Positions 1 through 10,032 of a stretch of DNA of 64,000 nt are shown here, in pieces (the stretch's first letter is position 1; every line of letters begins with the position of its first letter). A program made the translations under genes and the position numbers. The stretch comes from Lineus longissimus. Its lineage: Eukaryota; Nemertea; Pilidiophora; Heteronemertea; Lineidae. The stretch covers positions 4,617,501-4,681,500 of the forward strand of contig NC_088325.1 of NCBI RefSeq assembly GCF_910592395.1, read 5' to 3'. The notes beneath the pieces are model-generated. The model was given only the letters and a program-made list of their open reading frames with translations, was not told where the DNA came from and searched no databases.

Positions 1-660
1 ATATTTATATTGGAATAAATTAGTCTGTGGAATGGGCTGGAGCAATGAGGATGCCAAGTCGTGCTAGCATGACTTGCCATGGGAGGTAGCCCGATCCTCA
101 AATAAAGTCACCTAGAGACTAAGCATGAGATGTATCTTATTCCTCCCCTTGAAAATCCCTCTTTTTTGCTTGTAGCCTTTTTACGCTTTGTTCGCGAGTG
201 TGCTTTGCGAAAGGTTGTTTATGCAGTAATTATGAAAGGGTCAACTTAACAACGTTGTCTGGTGTTTTGGGCGGAGTAATGATGCTGTAGATATGCGTGA
301 TGTAAATAATTACTGTTAACAACTTGGTTCTACATCATTGTTTGAGCTCAGTGTTTAGTAATAAACGTATTAATATATGATATTTTAGTTGTCTGTTTCT
401 GATACTGTTAGTTGGACAGGATTGGTTGCAAATCAATATCAGCGATGATTAGTGTTGTGACATTATTGCTCTTAATGAACTAGCTGGCGTTGTTGATATT
501 TGGAACCGCCCCATTTATGGTTGTGACATAGTCTCTGTGTGTTTTATTGCTTTACCGCACAGACTTACTAGCTCTCGGTTACACAAATTTTAAGATTGAA
601 ATTAATTGAGTTTAAGATGTTTAAGGAATTGAAAGATACATGGAGTTTGCTTATTATGCA
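1..660. other. No gene seen
   Basis: AT-rich sequence with stops in all frames. I see no convincing exon, RNA gene or named repeat before the 60-bp minisatellite starts. Confidence 0.4.
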
Positions 661-1415
661 CAGTCTCTTGTTTGCACAGTTGGCCTGCTGGTTGTCAATT
701 GGATTTGACCGGCTCCCAGGCTGTCTCTTCAGTTGACTGGATGCTTGTGAATCTCTCTGATGGGTTGGCCGGCTGTAAGATTGTCTATTCAGTTGACTAG
801 ATAGTTGTGAAACTCTCTGATAAGTTTGCCGGCTGTAAGGTTGTCTCTTGAGTTGACAAGATGGTTGTGAATCTCTCTGATGGGTTGGTCGGCTATAAGG
901 CTGTCTCTTGAGCTAAATGGATGGTAGTGAAACTGTTAGATGAGTTGACCGGCTGAAAAGCCGTCTCTTGATGAGTTGACTGGCTGGGTGTGAATCTAAC
1001 TGATGAGTAGACTGGCTGTAAGGCTGTCTCTTGAGCTGACTGGATGGTAGTGACTATATCAGATGAGTCGACTGGTAAGGACAGTCTCTTAAGTTGACTG
1101 GCTGGTTGTGAATCAGTCTGATGAGTTGACAGCCAGTAAGGCTGTCTCTTAAGTCAACTGGCTGGTTGTAATTCTGTCCAATGAGTTGTAAGGCTTTAAG
1201 GCTGTCTAATAAGCTGACTTGCTGGCTGTGAATCTGTCGAATGAGTTGACATGCTGTTAAGCTGCCCCTTGAGGTGATTGGCTGGCAGTGAATCTGTCTG
1301 ATGACTTGACCAGGAATAATGTCGTCTCTTGAGTTGACTGGCTGGTTGTGAATCCCTTTCATGGGTTGACAGCTGTAAAGCTGTCTCTTGAGTTAACTGG
1401 CTGGTTGTCAATATG
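661..1415. repeat. 60-bp minisatellite, about 12 copies
   Basis: A unit of almost exactly 60 bp is repeated head to tail. Each copy contains the words CTGTCTCTTGAGTTGACTGG and TGTGAATCT.TCTGATGAG with scattered point differences. Because the period is divisible by three, the minus strand stays open for about 100 codons with a 20-residue peptide repeat. The copies differ by substitutions at all codon positions and there is no splice or start context, so I treat the reading frames as a by-product of the period. Confidence 0.85.
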
Positions 1416-1436
1416 TCTGATGAGTTTTACGCCGAT

Positions 1437-1697
1437 TTAGAACTGTTCAAGGGCCAAAATACCTCGCTTCAAATCATCGTCTTCACGAACAAACCTAATG
1501 ACACAGCAATTTTCCATACCAAACGAGTGCGCGTAAAACCCCTCAAAATCACTTTGTTTCATGAGAATCTTTTCGTCAATAGCTTGAAATGCAATATGAC
1601 CGCTTTTTAATTTTTGGGATAAAAAAGACCGGAGAAAAGTCTTGTATCGTGGATGAGGTAATTCACCACATTCTAATTGCAATAGCGGACATTTCAA
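1437..1697 (-). pseudogene. Fragment of a dispersed repeat with coding-like minus strand
   Basis: The stretch around 1440-1690 is similar to 41820-42110: both share TCGCTTCAAATCATCGTCT and, further on, a CAATTGCGG/AATTGCAATAGCGG segment followed by TTTCAAG. On the minus strand both copies read an acidic motif ending in DDDLKRG. The shared peptide suggests remnants of a coding mobile element or retrocopied gene. I do not recognise the family, and both copies are short and interrupted. Confidence 0.35.
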
Positions 1698-1699
1698 GG

Positions 1700-2020
1700 A
1701 TGGACGGATCGACGTCGGTATAAGTAGTTTCGGTCATGCGCAAGGAGGTCGCACGCATGTGTCACTTGGCTAAATATGTGTAAAGTATTACACATTTCGA
1801 TGCTCGACAGCCATGACAGCGGGTGCACGGTGCCCAACGTCTACTATGATATTACAATAGTAGTAGTGGAGGTTGAGTTCCTATATAGCGCTTTTCCATG
1901 ATTGCCTGATCTAAGCACTTTTGGGATATCATATTATTACTCCGGTCTCCACAGAAATCAATCAGGGATTTCAATGAGAAACCAGAAGGAGCTCACTTGA
2001 ACTCGACAAGTTGGGGAACT
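1700..2020. other. No gene seen
   Basis: Unique-looking sequence between the 1.4-kb repeat fragment and the tRNA-like fragment. No exon is supported. Confidence 0.35.
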
Positions 2021-2073
2021 AAGCAGTGACTCGGCCGGGAGTCGAACCTCCTCCACTGCGCTACCGCTGCCCC
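2021..2073 (-). repeat. tRNA-derived SINE-like fragment
   Basis: Read on the minus strand, this has an A-box-like TAGCGCAGTGG and a perfect B-box-like GGTTCGACTCC, but only a few bases separate them. The anticodon arm is therefore missing and it cannot fold as a tRNA. A decayed tRNA-derived SINE head or a tRNA pseudogene fits best. Confidence 0.5.
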
Positions 2074-2605
2074 ATACCATTCCCAGGGGTCAATGCGCTC
2101 CCCATTTCCGGTGGCTCTTATTGGACCATGTATACATCCATATGTCACAGATGACGTCTCCCCAAAATCCGGAGGTGACGTAAGCTTAATGACCTATTAC
2201 CCGTCTATTTTGCCATGACGTGTCACTACGGTTTCTATAGGACAAAAATATTTCGTGGCAAACCAAATAAGCTTTCAATTGAGAACTGGTCTTATGGTAG
2301 ACATGAATACAGATATCTGACACGAACAAACAAAAATACATTCTTTGTTGCTGATTTCCATATCACATTTGCCACCTGCAGCAAATAAGGTATCACTTTA
2401 TAAACAAATCCAAGTGACTGTCATTTAATCCTGATGACAAGCAGGCATTTCACAATAATCATACAGCACATGGTTAGTATTTGTTTGTGGTATGGTAGTT
2501 AGTGTCGTTTTTTTTTTCTTTTGTTTTTTTTATCGTACAGTGTACAGTTGGTGCAACTATTTACAAAGGTGCTTGAAAAGAAAAAAAAATAAATAAAGTT
2601 CACTA

Positions 2606-3105
2606 TTAGTGAACACACAGGTATATTAACAAGTCATTTATCTCTATTCTGTTAAGGAAATGGTAATCTTCGCTATCTCTTTTTATTAATAAATCACGTA
2701 TCATTTCCGACATCTGTCCATACTCCTCTGTAGTCCTTTCCTCATTTACAAAATTTACAAAATTGTTCACTTCTAGTACGTTTCTGGCATTTGATTGTCC
2801 CGTTATTGTTAAATTTACAGACATTCTTACTTTTTCATTACTACTCCTTCTACAAGTCTCGAAGAATTTCGTAAACCGTTTAAAAACCTGATCCTTAGGA
2901 TTTTCCTCCCTCACTATCAATGGCAACAGTGCCCTATGTGTTCTTCTTGGTAATGATAGTAGTTTACGCATACAATTTCTCCATGCCGTGGAAAACCTAG
3001 AGAAAGACCGATGCGAGTAATCCCACAGGGAACTACCATAAAGGAACATCACAAAAGTCTTAAACAATCTGTATTTTAATGCAGGTTTATTTGTCGCATT
3101 GAGGA
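2606..3105 (-). pseudogene. 3' end of a non-LTR retrotransposon (LINE) reverse transcriptase ORF
   Basis: The minus strand is open for about 180 codons. In the middle it has the C-terminal signature of LINE reverse transcriptases: LFKTFVMFLYGSSLWDY, then AWRNCMRKLLSLPRRTH and LLPLI. These match the conserved thumb/C-terminal region (YG..LW, AWR..R.LP..TH..LL). The catalytic palm domain is absent, so this is a 5'-truncated copy. It stops abruptly near 3105, where a plus-strand mobile-element ORF begins back to back. The ORF ends at 2606 just before an A-rich run on the plus strand. Confidence 0.7.
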
Positions 3106-3162
3106 AATTAATTATAGTAATATATATGACTACAATCAAAGGAGATTTCAACCCTATTCTCG

Positions 3163-3210
3163 GAGTTTCATTTGTTATTCCTTTTAAAAAAGGAATAACA
3201 AATGAAACTC
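3163..3210. repeat. Perfect palindrome, 23-bp arms with 2-bp centre
   Basis: GAGTTTCATTTGTTATTC... at 3163-3185 is the exact reverse complement of 3188-3210, with AA between. It lies inside the 5' part of a plus-strand open frame, 60 bases from the junction with the minus-strand LINE fragment. Confidence 0.95.
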
Positions 3211-3970
3211 TCTACATGATAGGGTACAATGAACAAGGAGAATTAGTTTGGGTTAGAATAACAGATAAAAATGGTAGTCTTTTAGCCAATTCTACAATAA
3301 AAAAATTTCCTGGTGGTAAATCAGTAATGGAGAAATTAAATGCCATGAATATTTATTTTGAAAGCACATGACGTATTGCCGAACTAAGACGAGAACAAGA
3401 AGCTGAAACTGAAAAGAAAGAACAAGAGAGAAGAGCAGCAGCCGCTTTCCTTAATCATCTTAGCGGTGCTGGTCAAACGTCAACACCAAAAGAAGAATAT
3501 CAAATGCAGGAACTTACTCATGACGGTGACGGTGTACGTAAGTCAAGCACAAATTACTGACGTAATTAATAGTGACGAGGAAAGTTACGTTGGAGATATT
3601 TTGAATGAAACACTAATTGAAACAATGATGAAAGCACCTGATCAAGAAATAGTGGAAATATTTGGTGAGAAAGAAGCTAGAACAGTTAGAACATTAAGAT
3701 TGAATGAGAAAAAGATGGCTGAAACGAGAGCAAGACTCATCAGCAAGATTGCACTCCTTGATGAACAACATGACCAAGAAACAGATCCTGTTAAGAAACA
3801 AGAAATAAAGGATGTCTTGATAAGAGAGAAAAGAAGCTTAGATTATCTTAACAGTGAGTATGAATCACAAATTAAAAGATGGAAGAGACTTTGGATAGAT
3901 TTTGTTAAAAGACCAGATTCAAAGATTCCACTCAATGACAGAATCAAGTTACTTTTTAAGGTTGAAGGCC

Positions 3971-5022
3971 TTAGGGATCACGTCCAAAGTCCGCACGTGA
4001 TATTCGCCGGCGAAATTCACCCTACAGTATTTCGCCTGCGAAATCTGTCCGAAAATCGACCGGCGAATGCGAGGCGATAATATGAAATCGCCGGAATGTG
4101 CGAAATTCGCCCACAATCGCGCCAATTCTTCGATTTCGCCCCAAAAATCGCTCCAGGCGATAATGGAGCGATTTCACGAAATTGGTGGCTCTTGCATGCT
4201 TGTCCGATATTCGGAACGATTTTGCAACGACTTTCGTCTTGTTTTATTGGCGGAAAAGTGCAGTCACGTAAACAAATCGGGTCATACTAAACAGCGTCCA
4301 CCAGGGTTAAACACATACATACATTAAAGCCATCAAAGTAAAATATAATGGTCATAAACGAAATAAGCATGAAATTTTCAGGAAATGTATTTTTTATGGT
4401 GTACGTATTACGTTTTGGCCACAAAATTTTATTTGATGACTTTATACCCGACTTTAAACCTGGTGAACGCTGGTGGGCGCTGGTGGACGCTGTTTAGGAT
4501 AACCGGATACTACAACGATTTTGATTGGTTGGCTGAGACTCGGAAACATAAGCCTAACTATGATTAGCTGTATGATTCGGTACATTCCGCCACAATCCTT
4601 CGGAATACATACCATAATACTAAGAACCTCAAACCTCTGTGCCAAATTTGTGTAGCTCCTCGTGGATAGATGTGATGTATATGATTATATTATTACTGCA
4701 GTCAGGTTGACCGGGAATTCCAGTTTGTGTTTTTGTTCGGTCTGCTATCAGCTGATGTCGGAATACGCATACTACAACACATGTAGGCCTCTAATATTCG
4801 CTTCGTTCCGATGGTTGGCACGGTTGGTGAGAGCGAATTAGGCGCGATTATTATTTTCGCCTGCGATTTTTATTCAGTCTGAATTTTCGCCTGATCATAA
4901 TAGAATCGCCGAAGCAGGGAGCGATTTGGAGGCGAATGAGTGTAGCGATATTCGACCAGGCGAATTTTCGCCCCGATTCGCGCAGCGAATATTTGCGTGC
5001 GGAGTTTGGACGTGATCCCTTA
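3971..5022. mobile_element. PIF/Harbinger-like non-autonomous DNA transposon (1046 bp)
   Basis: The left end reads TTA|GGGATCACGTCCAAAG and the right end is its inverted copy, ending ...TTTGGACGTGATCCC|TTA. That gives terminal inverted repeats of about 24 bp with one mismatch, flanked by a TTA duplication. A 3-bp TWA target and TIRs starting with GG are typical of PIF/Harbinger elements. The interior contains CpG-rich words such as TTCGCCGGCGAAATTC near both ends and no transposase. Taking one TTA as the empty site, the flanking open frame at 3970 and 5023 is continuous, so the insertion postdates that ORF. Confidence 0.8.
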
Positions 5023-5389
5023 CAATTGCTGCAATAGTTGCTGCAGTGACTATGATACTGACCACTTTAGGTCTTAGTATCAGTAATGCTTTGAAGCCTG
5101 TGCCTAAACCAGGACCTCCAACTCCTACGCCACCGGATAAACCACCATCAATTCCAGATAAAGTGAAAGAAGGCCTCAAGAAGTTAGCTGAATGGCTAAA
5201 AGAACTTGCCAAGAAATCAGCTGCGGCTTTACCGGGAATTATCTGTTCTATTGTCTTATTTCTCCTGAAATCAGTTGGTGCAGTTGTTGGATTCATGGCC
5301 GAACATCTGGTCATTCTAGTGATTGTTGTTGTTAGCTCCAACATTTATGGTTTAATAGAAGGTGTTAAAGCTGTTAAGTCAAATTAATG

Positions 5390-5462
5390 ATTGATTTTTC
5401 AAGTCAAATTAATGATTGATTTTTAATGTAAATTAATGATTGATTTTTCATGTAAATTAAAT
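5390..5462 (+). repeat. Short tandem repeat, about 3 copies of 27 bp
   Basis: TTAATGATTGATTTTT is repeated three times with short variable spacers immediately after the membrane-protein ORF and before the next short ORF. Confidence 0.8.
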
Positions 5463-5465
5463 ATA

Positions 5466-5675
5466 ATGACAACTGGAGTACTGCTCAACACTGAACGGAG
5501 TCATAAGATTCCACTCGGATTAAAGGCCGAGAGAAATCATCACATTATTACACACAATCCGTCTTCTGCTAATCGAAAAGAAACATTTTACATTAGAATA
5601 CCTGCTTTAATGGGGCACGTCATCATCGCGTACATTTTGGAAAAACTCCCTAACGAGACCGGAGCAGACGGCTGA
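5466..5675 (+). pseudogene. Truncated ORF, same mobile element as 3106-5387
   Basis: An ATG at 5466 opens about 70 codons. The most structured part is THNPSSANRKETFYIRIPAL, followed by a short unrelated tail and a stop. It begins 79 bases after the membrane-protein ORF, in the same direction, so I read it as the next gene of that element, cut off after its N-terminal part. It may be the start of a structural (capsid-like) protein of a virus-like transposon. That is inference from context and general look only. Confidence 0.35.
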
Positions 5676-7364
5676 AAGTAGTTCAATTATTGGCCGCTAG
5701 GGTGCAGAATGTACGTCGCTCACCCGAATTTTTCACGCAACTATAGCTAAATGGAGCTAGTCCAGTTTGTGATTCATTTTGATACTTCAGATTTGGGCAG
5801 TAGACCAATATAACTTAGTCGTCAGTGTGGTTTTAAGCAGGAAAAACGTATTTGTTTTTCTTAAAGTGCCCTTTTTTGGACGGGCCGGGTGTGTGCGATT
5901 GTTTTGTTTATGTCACGTGACCTCGATCATGTCGACACAAAATTGAAATAAACCACCCTTTTCTGTCATTATTGTGGACGGAATATTTCCCTAATAAAAA
6001 TATAAATATAATTGGCCAATTTCTTGAGCATATGTAGCGAATTCCTATGAAGATTTAAATTAGATGTTCTTTAACCTGTTACAACTGGTCTGATTTATTA
6101 ATTCACTGTTACAACTGGTCTGGTTTATTAATTCAGCGCCATTTTGAAAAAACAAAAAAAATGGTTTGTAGGATATACAATAGTTACTCTCGTTATTTCT
6201 CGTCATTATACTCTCGCACACACGTGTATCTTAAGAGCCCCCCTAAGAAGGGGGGCTTATCAAATACCATAAAAACATTTCATTTGATTTTTAAAAGCAG
6301 TCATATAGTAAACGGACATCACCCAAGAGATCCAAGAAATAAACAGACAAATAACCACAGAAACACTGAAAAAAAACTAGCAATTTATACCAAATAAATC
6401 TGACGGGAGACGAAACTAGATACAAATTTAACTAGGTTATGCAAAATAATAAGATCTGTAGTGATAGATTTCGAGGAGTAAATCGACGAAGAAAAAAAGA
6501 GAGAGGCAAAAATAAGGATCACATTGTGAACCAATTTTAATCATTATACTTACAAACTTTTGACAACTCCAATACAAAAAAATAGCAGACAGGCGAACAA
6601 CCAAAATTTCGTCATCATGCAAGAGTTTCAGTTCGGCAGATGCAAAACTAACGAAGCATAATCTTATTATATCCAGCACGTTATCCCTTTTAATTTTTTT
6701 TACTGAGACAAGACCACAAATGATTTTTAAGCCTTTTAGCAGCTAAATTGTCAATATTTGACCGCGTCGCATCCGTGGGGTTGTGAATCGGAAATTTTGA
6801 TATGATATTCCGAACAGTCGGACATATGAATGGTGAAAAGTAAACTACATGTACTAGTTGACCACGGAAATTTTTCAAGCATCGACAAACTAGACAGACG
6901 TTGATATTTCCACTCATTTCACCCAACTGGCAGAAAAATCTCAAAGCACGCCCAATATTGCCAAATTAGCAAAATTCAAAATTAATTTTTTCATAAACTA
7001 ATTTCTTGATATCTGTAGACTTGCCACACCAAATATATTTCCAATACCTTTCCAAATATGCACTTGGCAGTTAAATACATACTCTTTTCTAAATGATAGG
7101 TCTGGAACATCCAACCTATGAATATTCAATTAATGGTGGACTTGTGGCTGCTGTAACCATATGCCCCAAACATAAATAATTATACTTAATTATTATACAT
7201 TAATATCTACTCATCAAAAATCAGTAAAAATTTTATCTATAAATTTTGCAAATGCCAATATGCTTGCACCTGGAAATCATCTTTTTCACTGTACCAACAG
7301 CTTTCATTGATTATACAACCCCTTGGGTTCGTGTGCACGTGTGGCATACCTGACATACCACAAA
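5676..7364. other. Mostly non-coding; weak coding-like traces on the minus strand
   Basis: There is a short direct repeat (CTGTTACAACTGGTCTG.TTTATTAATTCA, near 6077 and 6109). Between 6437 and 6944 the minus strand has two adjacent open segments in different frames (ending 6690 and 6437). Their peptides look protein-like (for example NLAAKRLKNHLWSCLSK), which could mark a frameshifted transposon ORF. I do not recognise it and would not call a gene. Confidence 0.3.
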
Positions 7365-9140
7365 ATGGACAGTGAGGTACCAATACGAACAGTGAGGTAC
7401 TAATACGGACATCATCATCATCATCATCATCATCATGTCCAGCAGCCATGCGGCCATTGGGGCGACCCTAAGCTGTTAATGATGCGACACCACACGGTTC
7501 TGTTCTCGGCGAGGCGGATCAGGCCACTGGTCTTTCTTCCAGTCCAATGCGTCACGTCATCCATCCAAATTCTCTTTGGATGGCGGCTACCCTCCACTGG
7601 CCGAACCACCTCAGTTTTTCTTCTTGGCAACGGTTATGAGGCTGTCGTGATGCCTGATGTACTGGGTGACGAATACGGACAGCGAGATACCAATACAGAC
7701 AGTGACGTTCCAAAACGGATAGTGAGGTACCAATAAGGACAGTGACGCACCAATACGGACAGTGACGTTCCAATACGGACAGCGAGGTACCAATACGGAC
7801 AGTGACGTTCCAAAACGGATAGTGAGGTACCAATACGGACAGTGAGATACCACTACGGACAGTGACTTTCCAAAACGGATAGTGAGGTACCAATAAGGAC
7901 AGTGACGTTCCAAAACGGATAGTGAGGTACCAATAAGGACAGTTACGCACCAATACGGACAGTGACGTACCAGTACGGACAGTGACGTTCCAAAACGGGC
8001 AGTGACGTTCCAAAACGGATAGTGAGGTACCAATACGGACAGTGAGATACCAATATGGACAGTGAGGTACCAATACGGACAGCGAGGTACTAATATGGAA
8101 AGTGACGTACCGATATGGACAGCGAGGTACCAATATGGACAGTGACGTTCCAAAACATATAGTGAGGTACCAATACGGATAGTGAGATACCAATACGGAC
8201 AGTGAGATACCAATACGGACAGTGAGATACCAATACGGACAGCGAGGTACTAATATGGACAGTGACGTTCCAAAACGGATAGTGAGGTACCAATACGGAC
8301 AGGGAGGTACCAATTTGGACAGTGACGTACCAATATGGACAGTGACGTTCCAATATGGACAATGAGGTACCAATTTGGACAGGGAGGTACCAATTTGGAC
8401 AGTGACGTTACAAAACGGATAGTGAGGTACCAATACGGACAGCTAGGTACCAATACGGACAGCCAGGTACCAATATGGACAGTGAGATACCAATACGGAC
8501 AGTGACGTTCCAAAACGGATAGTGAGGTACCAATACGGACAGGGAGGTACCAATTTGGACAGTGACGTTCCAATATGGACTATGAGGTACCAATTTGGAC
8601 AGGGAGGTACCAATTTGGGCAGTGACGTTCCAAAACGGATAGTGAGGTACCAATACGGACAGGGAGGTACCAATTTGGACAGTGACGTACCAATATGGGG
8701 ATAGCGAGGTACCAATATGGACAGGGAGATACCAATACCGACAGCTAGGTACCAATACGGACAGTGACGTACCAATACGGACAGTGACGTACCAATACGG
8801 ACAGTGACGTACCAATACGGACAGTGACGTACAAATACGGACAGTGACGTACCAATACGGACAGTGACGTTTCAAAACGGATAGTGAGGTACCAATATGG
8901 ACAGTGACGTACCGATATGGACAGTGAGGTACCAATTTGGACAGGGTGGTACCAATTTGGACAGTGGCTTACCAATATGGACAGCGAGGTACCAATACGG
9001 ACAGTGACGTTCCAAAACGAATAGTGAGATTCCGATACGGACAAGGAGATACCAATACGGACAGCGAGGTACCAATACGGACCGTGAGGTACCAATTTGG
9101 ACAGGGAGGTACTAATACGGACAGCGAGGTACTAATTTCT
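7365..9140. repeat. 20-bp minisatellite, roughly 80 copies, with an inserted LINE fragment
   Basis: The unit is AGTGAGGTACCAATACGGAC, with recurrent variants GACGTTCCAAAACGGAT, GTACCAATTTGGAC and GTACCAATATGGAC. Variants alternate in blocks, giving 40- and 60-bp higher-order periods. The first few units (about 7365-7408) are separated from the main array (about 7675-9140) by a LINE 3' end with its (ATG)n tail. Since 20 is not a multiple of 3, three units make a 20-residue peptide repeat readable in all minus frames without stops; one frame stays open for 293 codons. No start, splice or constraint evidence supports translation. Confidence 0.9.
7409..7640 (-). mobile_element. LINE 3' end with (ATG)n tail
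   Basis: On the minus strand 7640-7437 encodes KRIWMDDVTHWTG, then LIRLAENRTVWCRIINS, and ends ...GSPQWPHGCWT. This matches the C-terminus of RTE/CR1-type LINE ORF2 proteins (RKRWIDDV..WTG...L...A.DR..WR..V). It is followed at once by (ATG)9, a microsatellite tail of the kind LINEs end with. The copy is 5' truncated and sits inside the 20-bp satellite array. Confidence 0.65.
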
Positions 9141-10032
9141 ATTTCAAAACACCTCAAACCAAACACTGAAATGGGATTTTTAATGTTTCTAGTTTCTCTT
9201 TTGAAGGATCACACTGGAGAAGCAATTCCCCAGATTGCCGATAATTGGGCAGGCCTTCCAGTTTGCCGAGCTGGCCGGTCCTGGGGAAGGAAAACATTAT
9301 TCAATAAAAATGGAAAAACTGTGGTTTGGAGTCCTTCAAAGAATTATCGTTGCCTTAACGTAACGATGGCCCGTATTTCAAGGATCCTATGCGTGATCCA
9401 ATGGGGGGGGGGGGGGTCCCTTGGTCGTAACCCCGCCACAACCCACGTTCAATACATATCGCGCGGATACGAGCACGAGTCTTAATCAATTCAACGTCAT
9501 TATATTGTATAGTAATTTGGCCAGGTTTAACACCCATGGTTGGACATCAAAACCAAATTATTCTCAAAATCTCCGAAAACATATATAGGCCTATATGACA
9601 CTCGCGAAAATTTAGCAGTTCGGACCGACCGGACGCGATATCACCTTTCGAAAACGATTTTCTTAGAGGACATGACCTGCCTGACTAAAGAGTCAATCCC
9701 ATATATCTTCAAAGATGATATTTTAACCCGCAGGTAACTAAAACATACCTTGGCCTACATAAATGACACAATTCAGGATAAATTGCGTTATCAAGACCAC
9801 CTTCCAAAAGAATCTCCAAATTTATCTGAATTTAAATTTAGATGTTCTTCTTTTGTCTTCAACAGCGTTGCCCCAGTTGTTGGCAACGACCCCACTTATT
9901 GAAACTTTGGCCCAATTACTGTCTAACCCAGGAAGTTGTATCTTGTATCTGTTAATATAATGAATATCGTTAGCCAATTACTGTTAGAAAGAATTCATTT
10001 AGTGGAGCTGAAGACGCACGTATGCCTTCAAC
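9141..10032. other. No gene seen
   Basis: Contains a 13-base G run near 9402 and short open frames without splice or start support. A segment around 9263-9281 (GCAGGCCTTCCAGTTTGCCGAGCTGG-like) has a loose inverted counterpart near 30150. Confidence 0.35.

Larger units (their letters stand above)
3106..5387 (+). pseudogene. Decayed mobile-element ORFs (coiled-coil and membrane-protein type), split by a transposon
   Basis: Three open segments run in the same direction. 3106-3368 is open from an ATG at 3130, hits an in-frame TGA at 3369-3371, then stays open in the same frame through a Glu/Arg-rich helix to about 3540. Near 3520 the sense frame shifts by one base and continues as a charged, coiled-coil-like segment to 3970. 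The frame resumes at 5023 with a hydrophobic helix, a Pro-rich linker (KPVPKPGPPTPTPP), an amphipathic Lys-rich helix and a second hydrophobic segment, ending at 5387. The 1046-bp insert at 3974-5019 interrupts the last ORF exactly in phase. The style recalls structural ORFs of large virus-like DNA transposons (Polinton/Maverick-like), but that assignment is an inference. The TGA, the frameshift and the insertion make it a relic. Confidence 0.5.

Noticed and set aside
1054-1411. Overlapping minus frames of 70-100 codons with peptide repeats
   Set aside because: They follow from the 60-bp tandem period; variation between units is not biased toward third positions.
7552-8433. 293-codon minus-strand open frame
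   Set aside because: It is the 20-bp satellite read in frame; the other two minus frames are similarly open and there is no start, splice or domain evidence.
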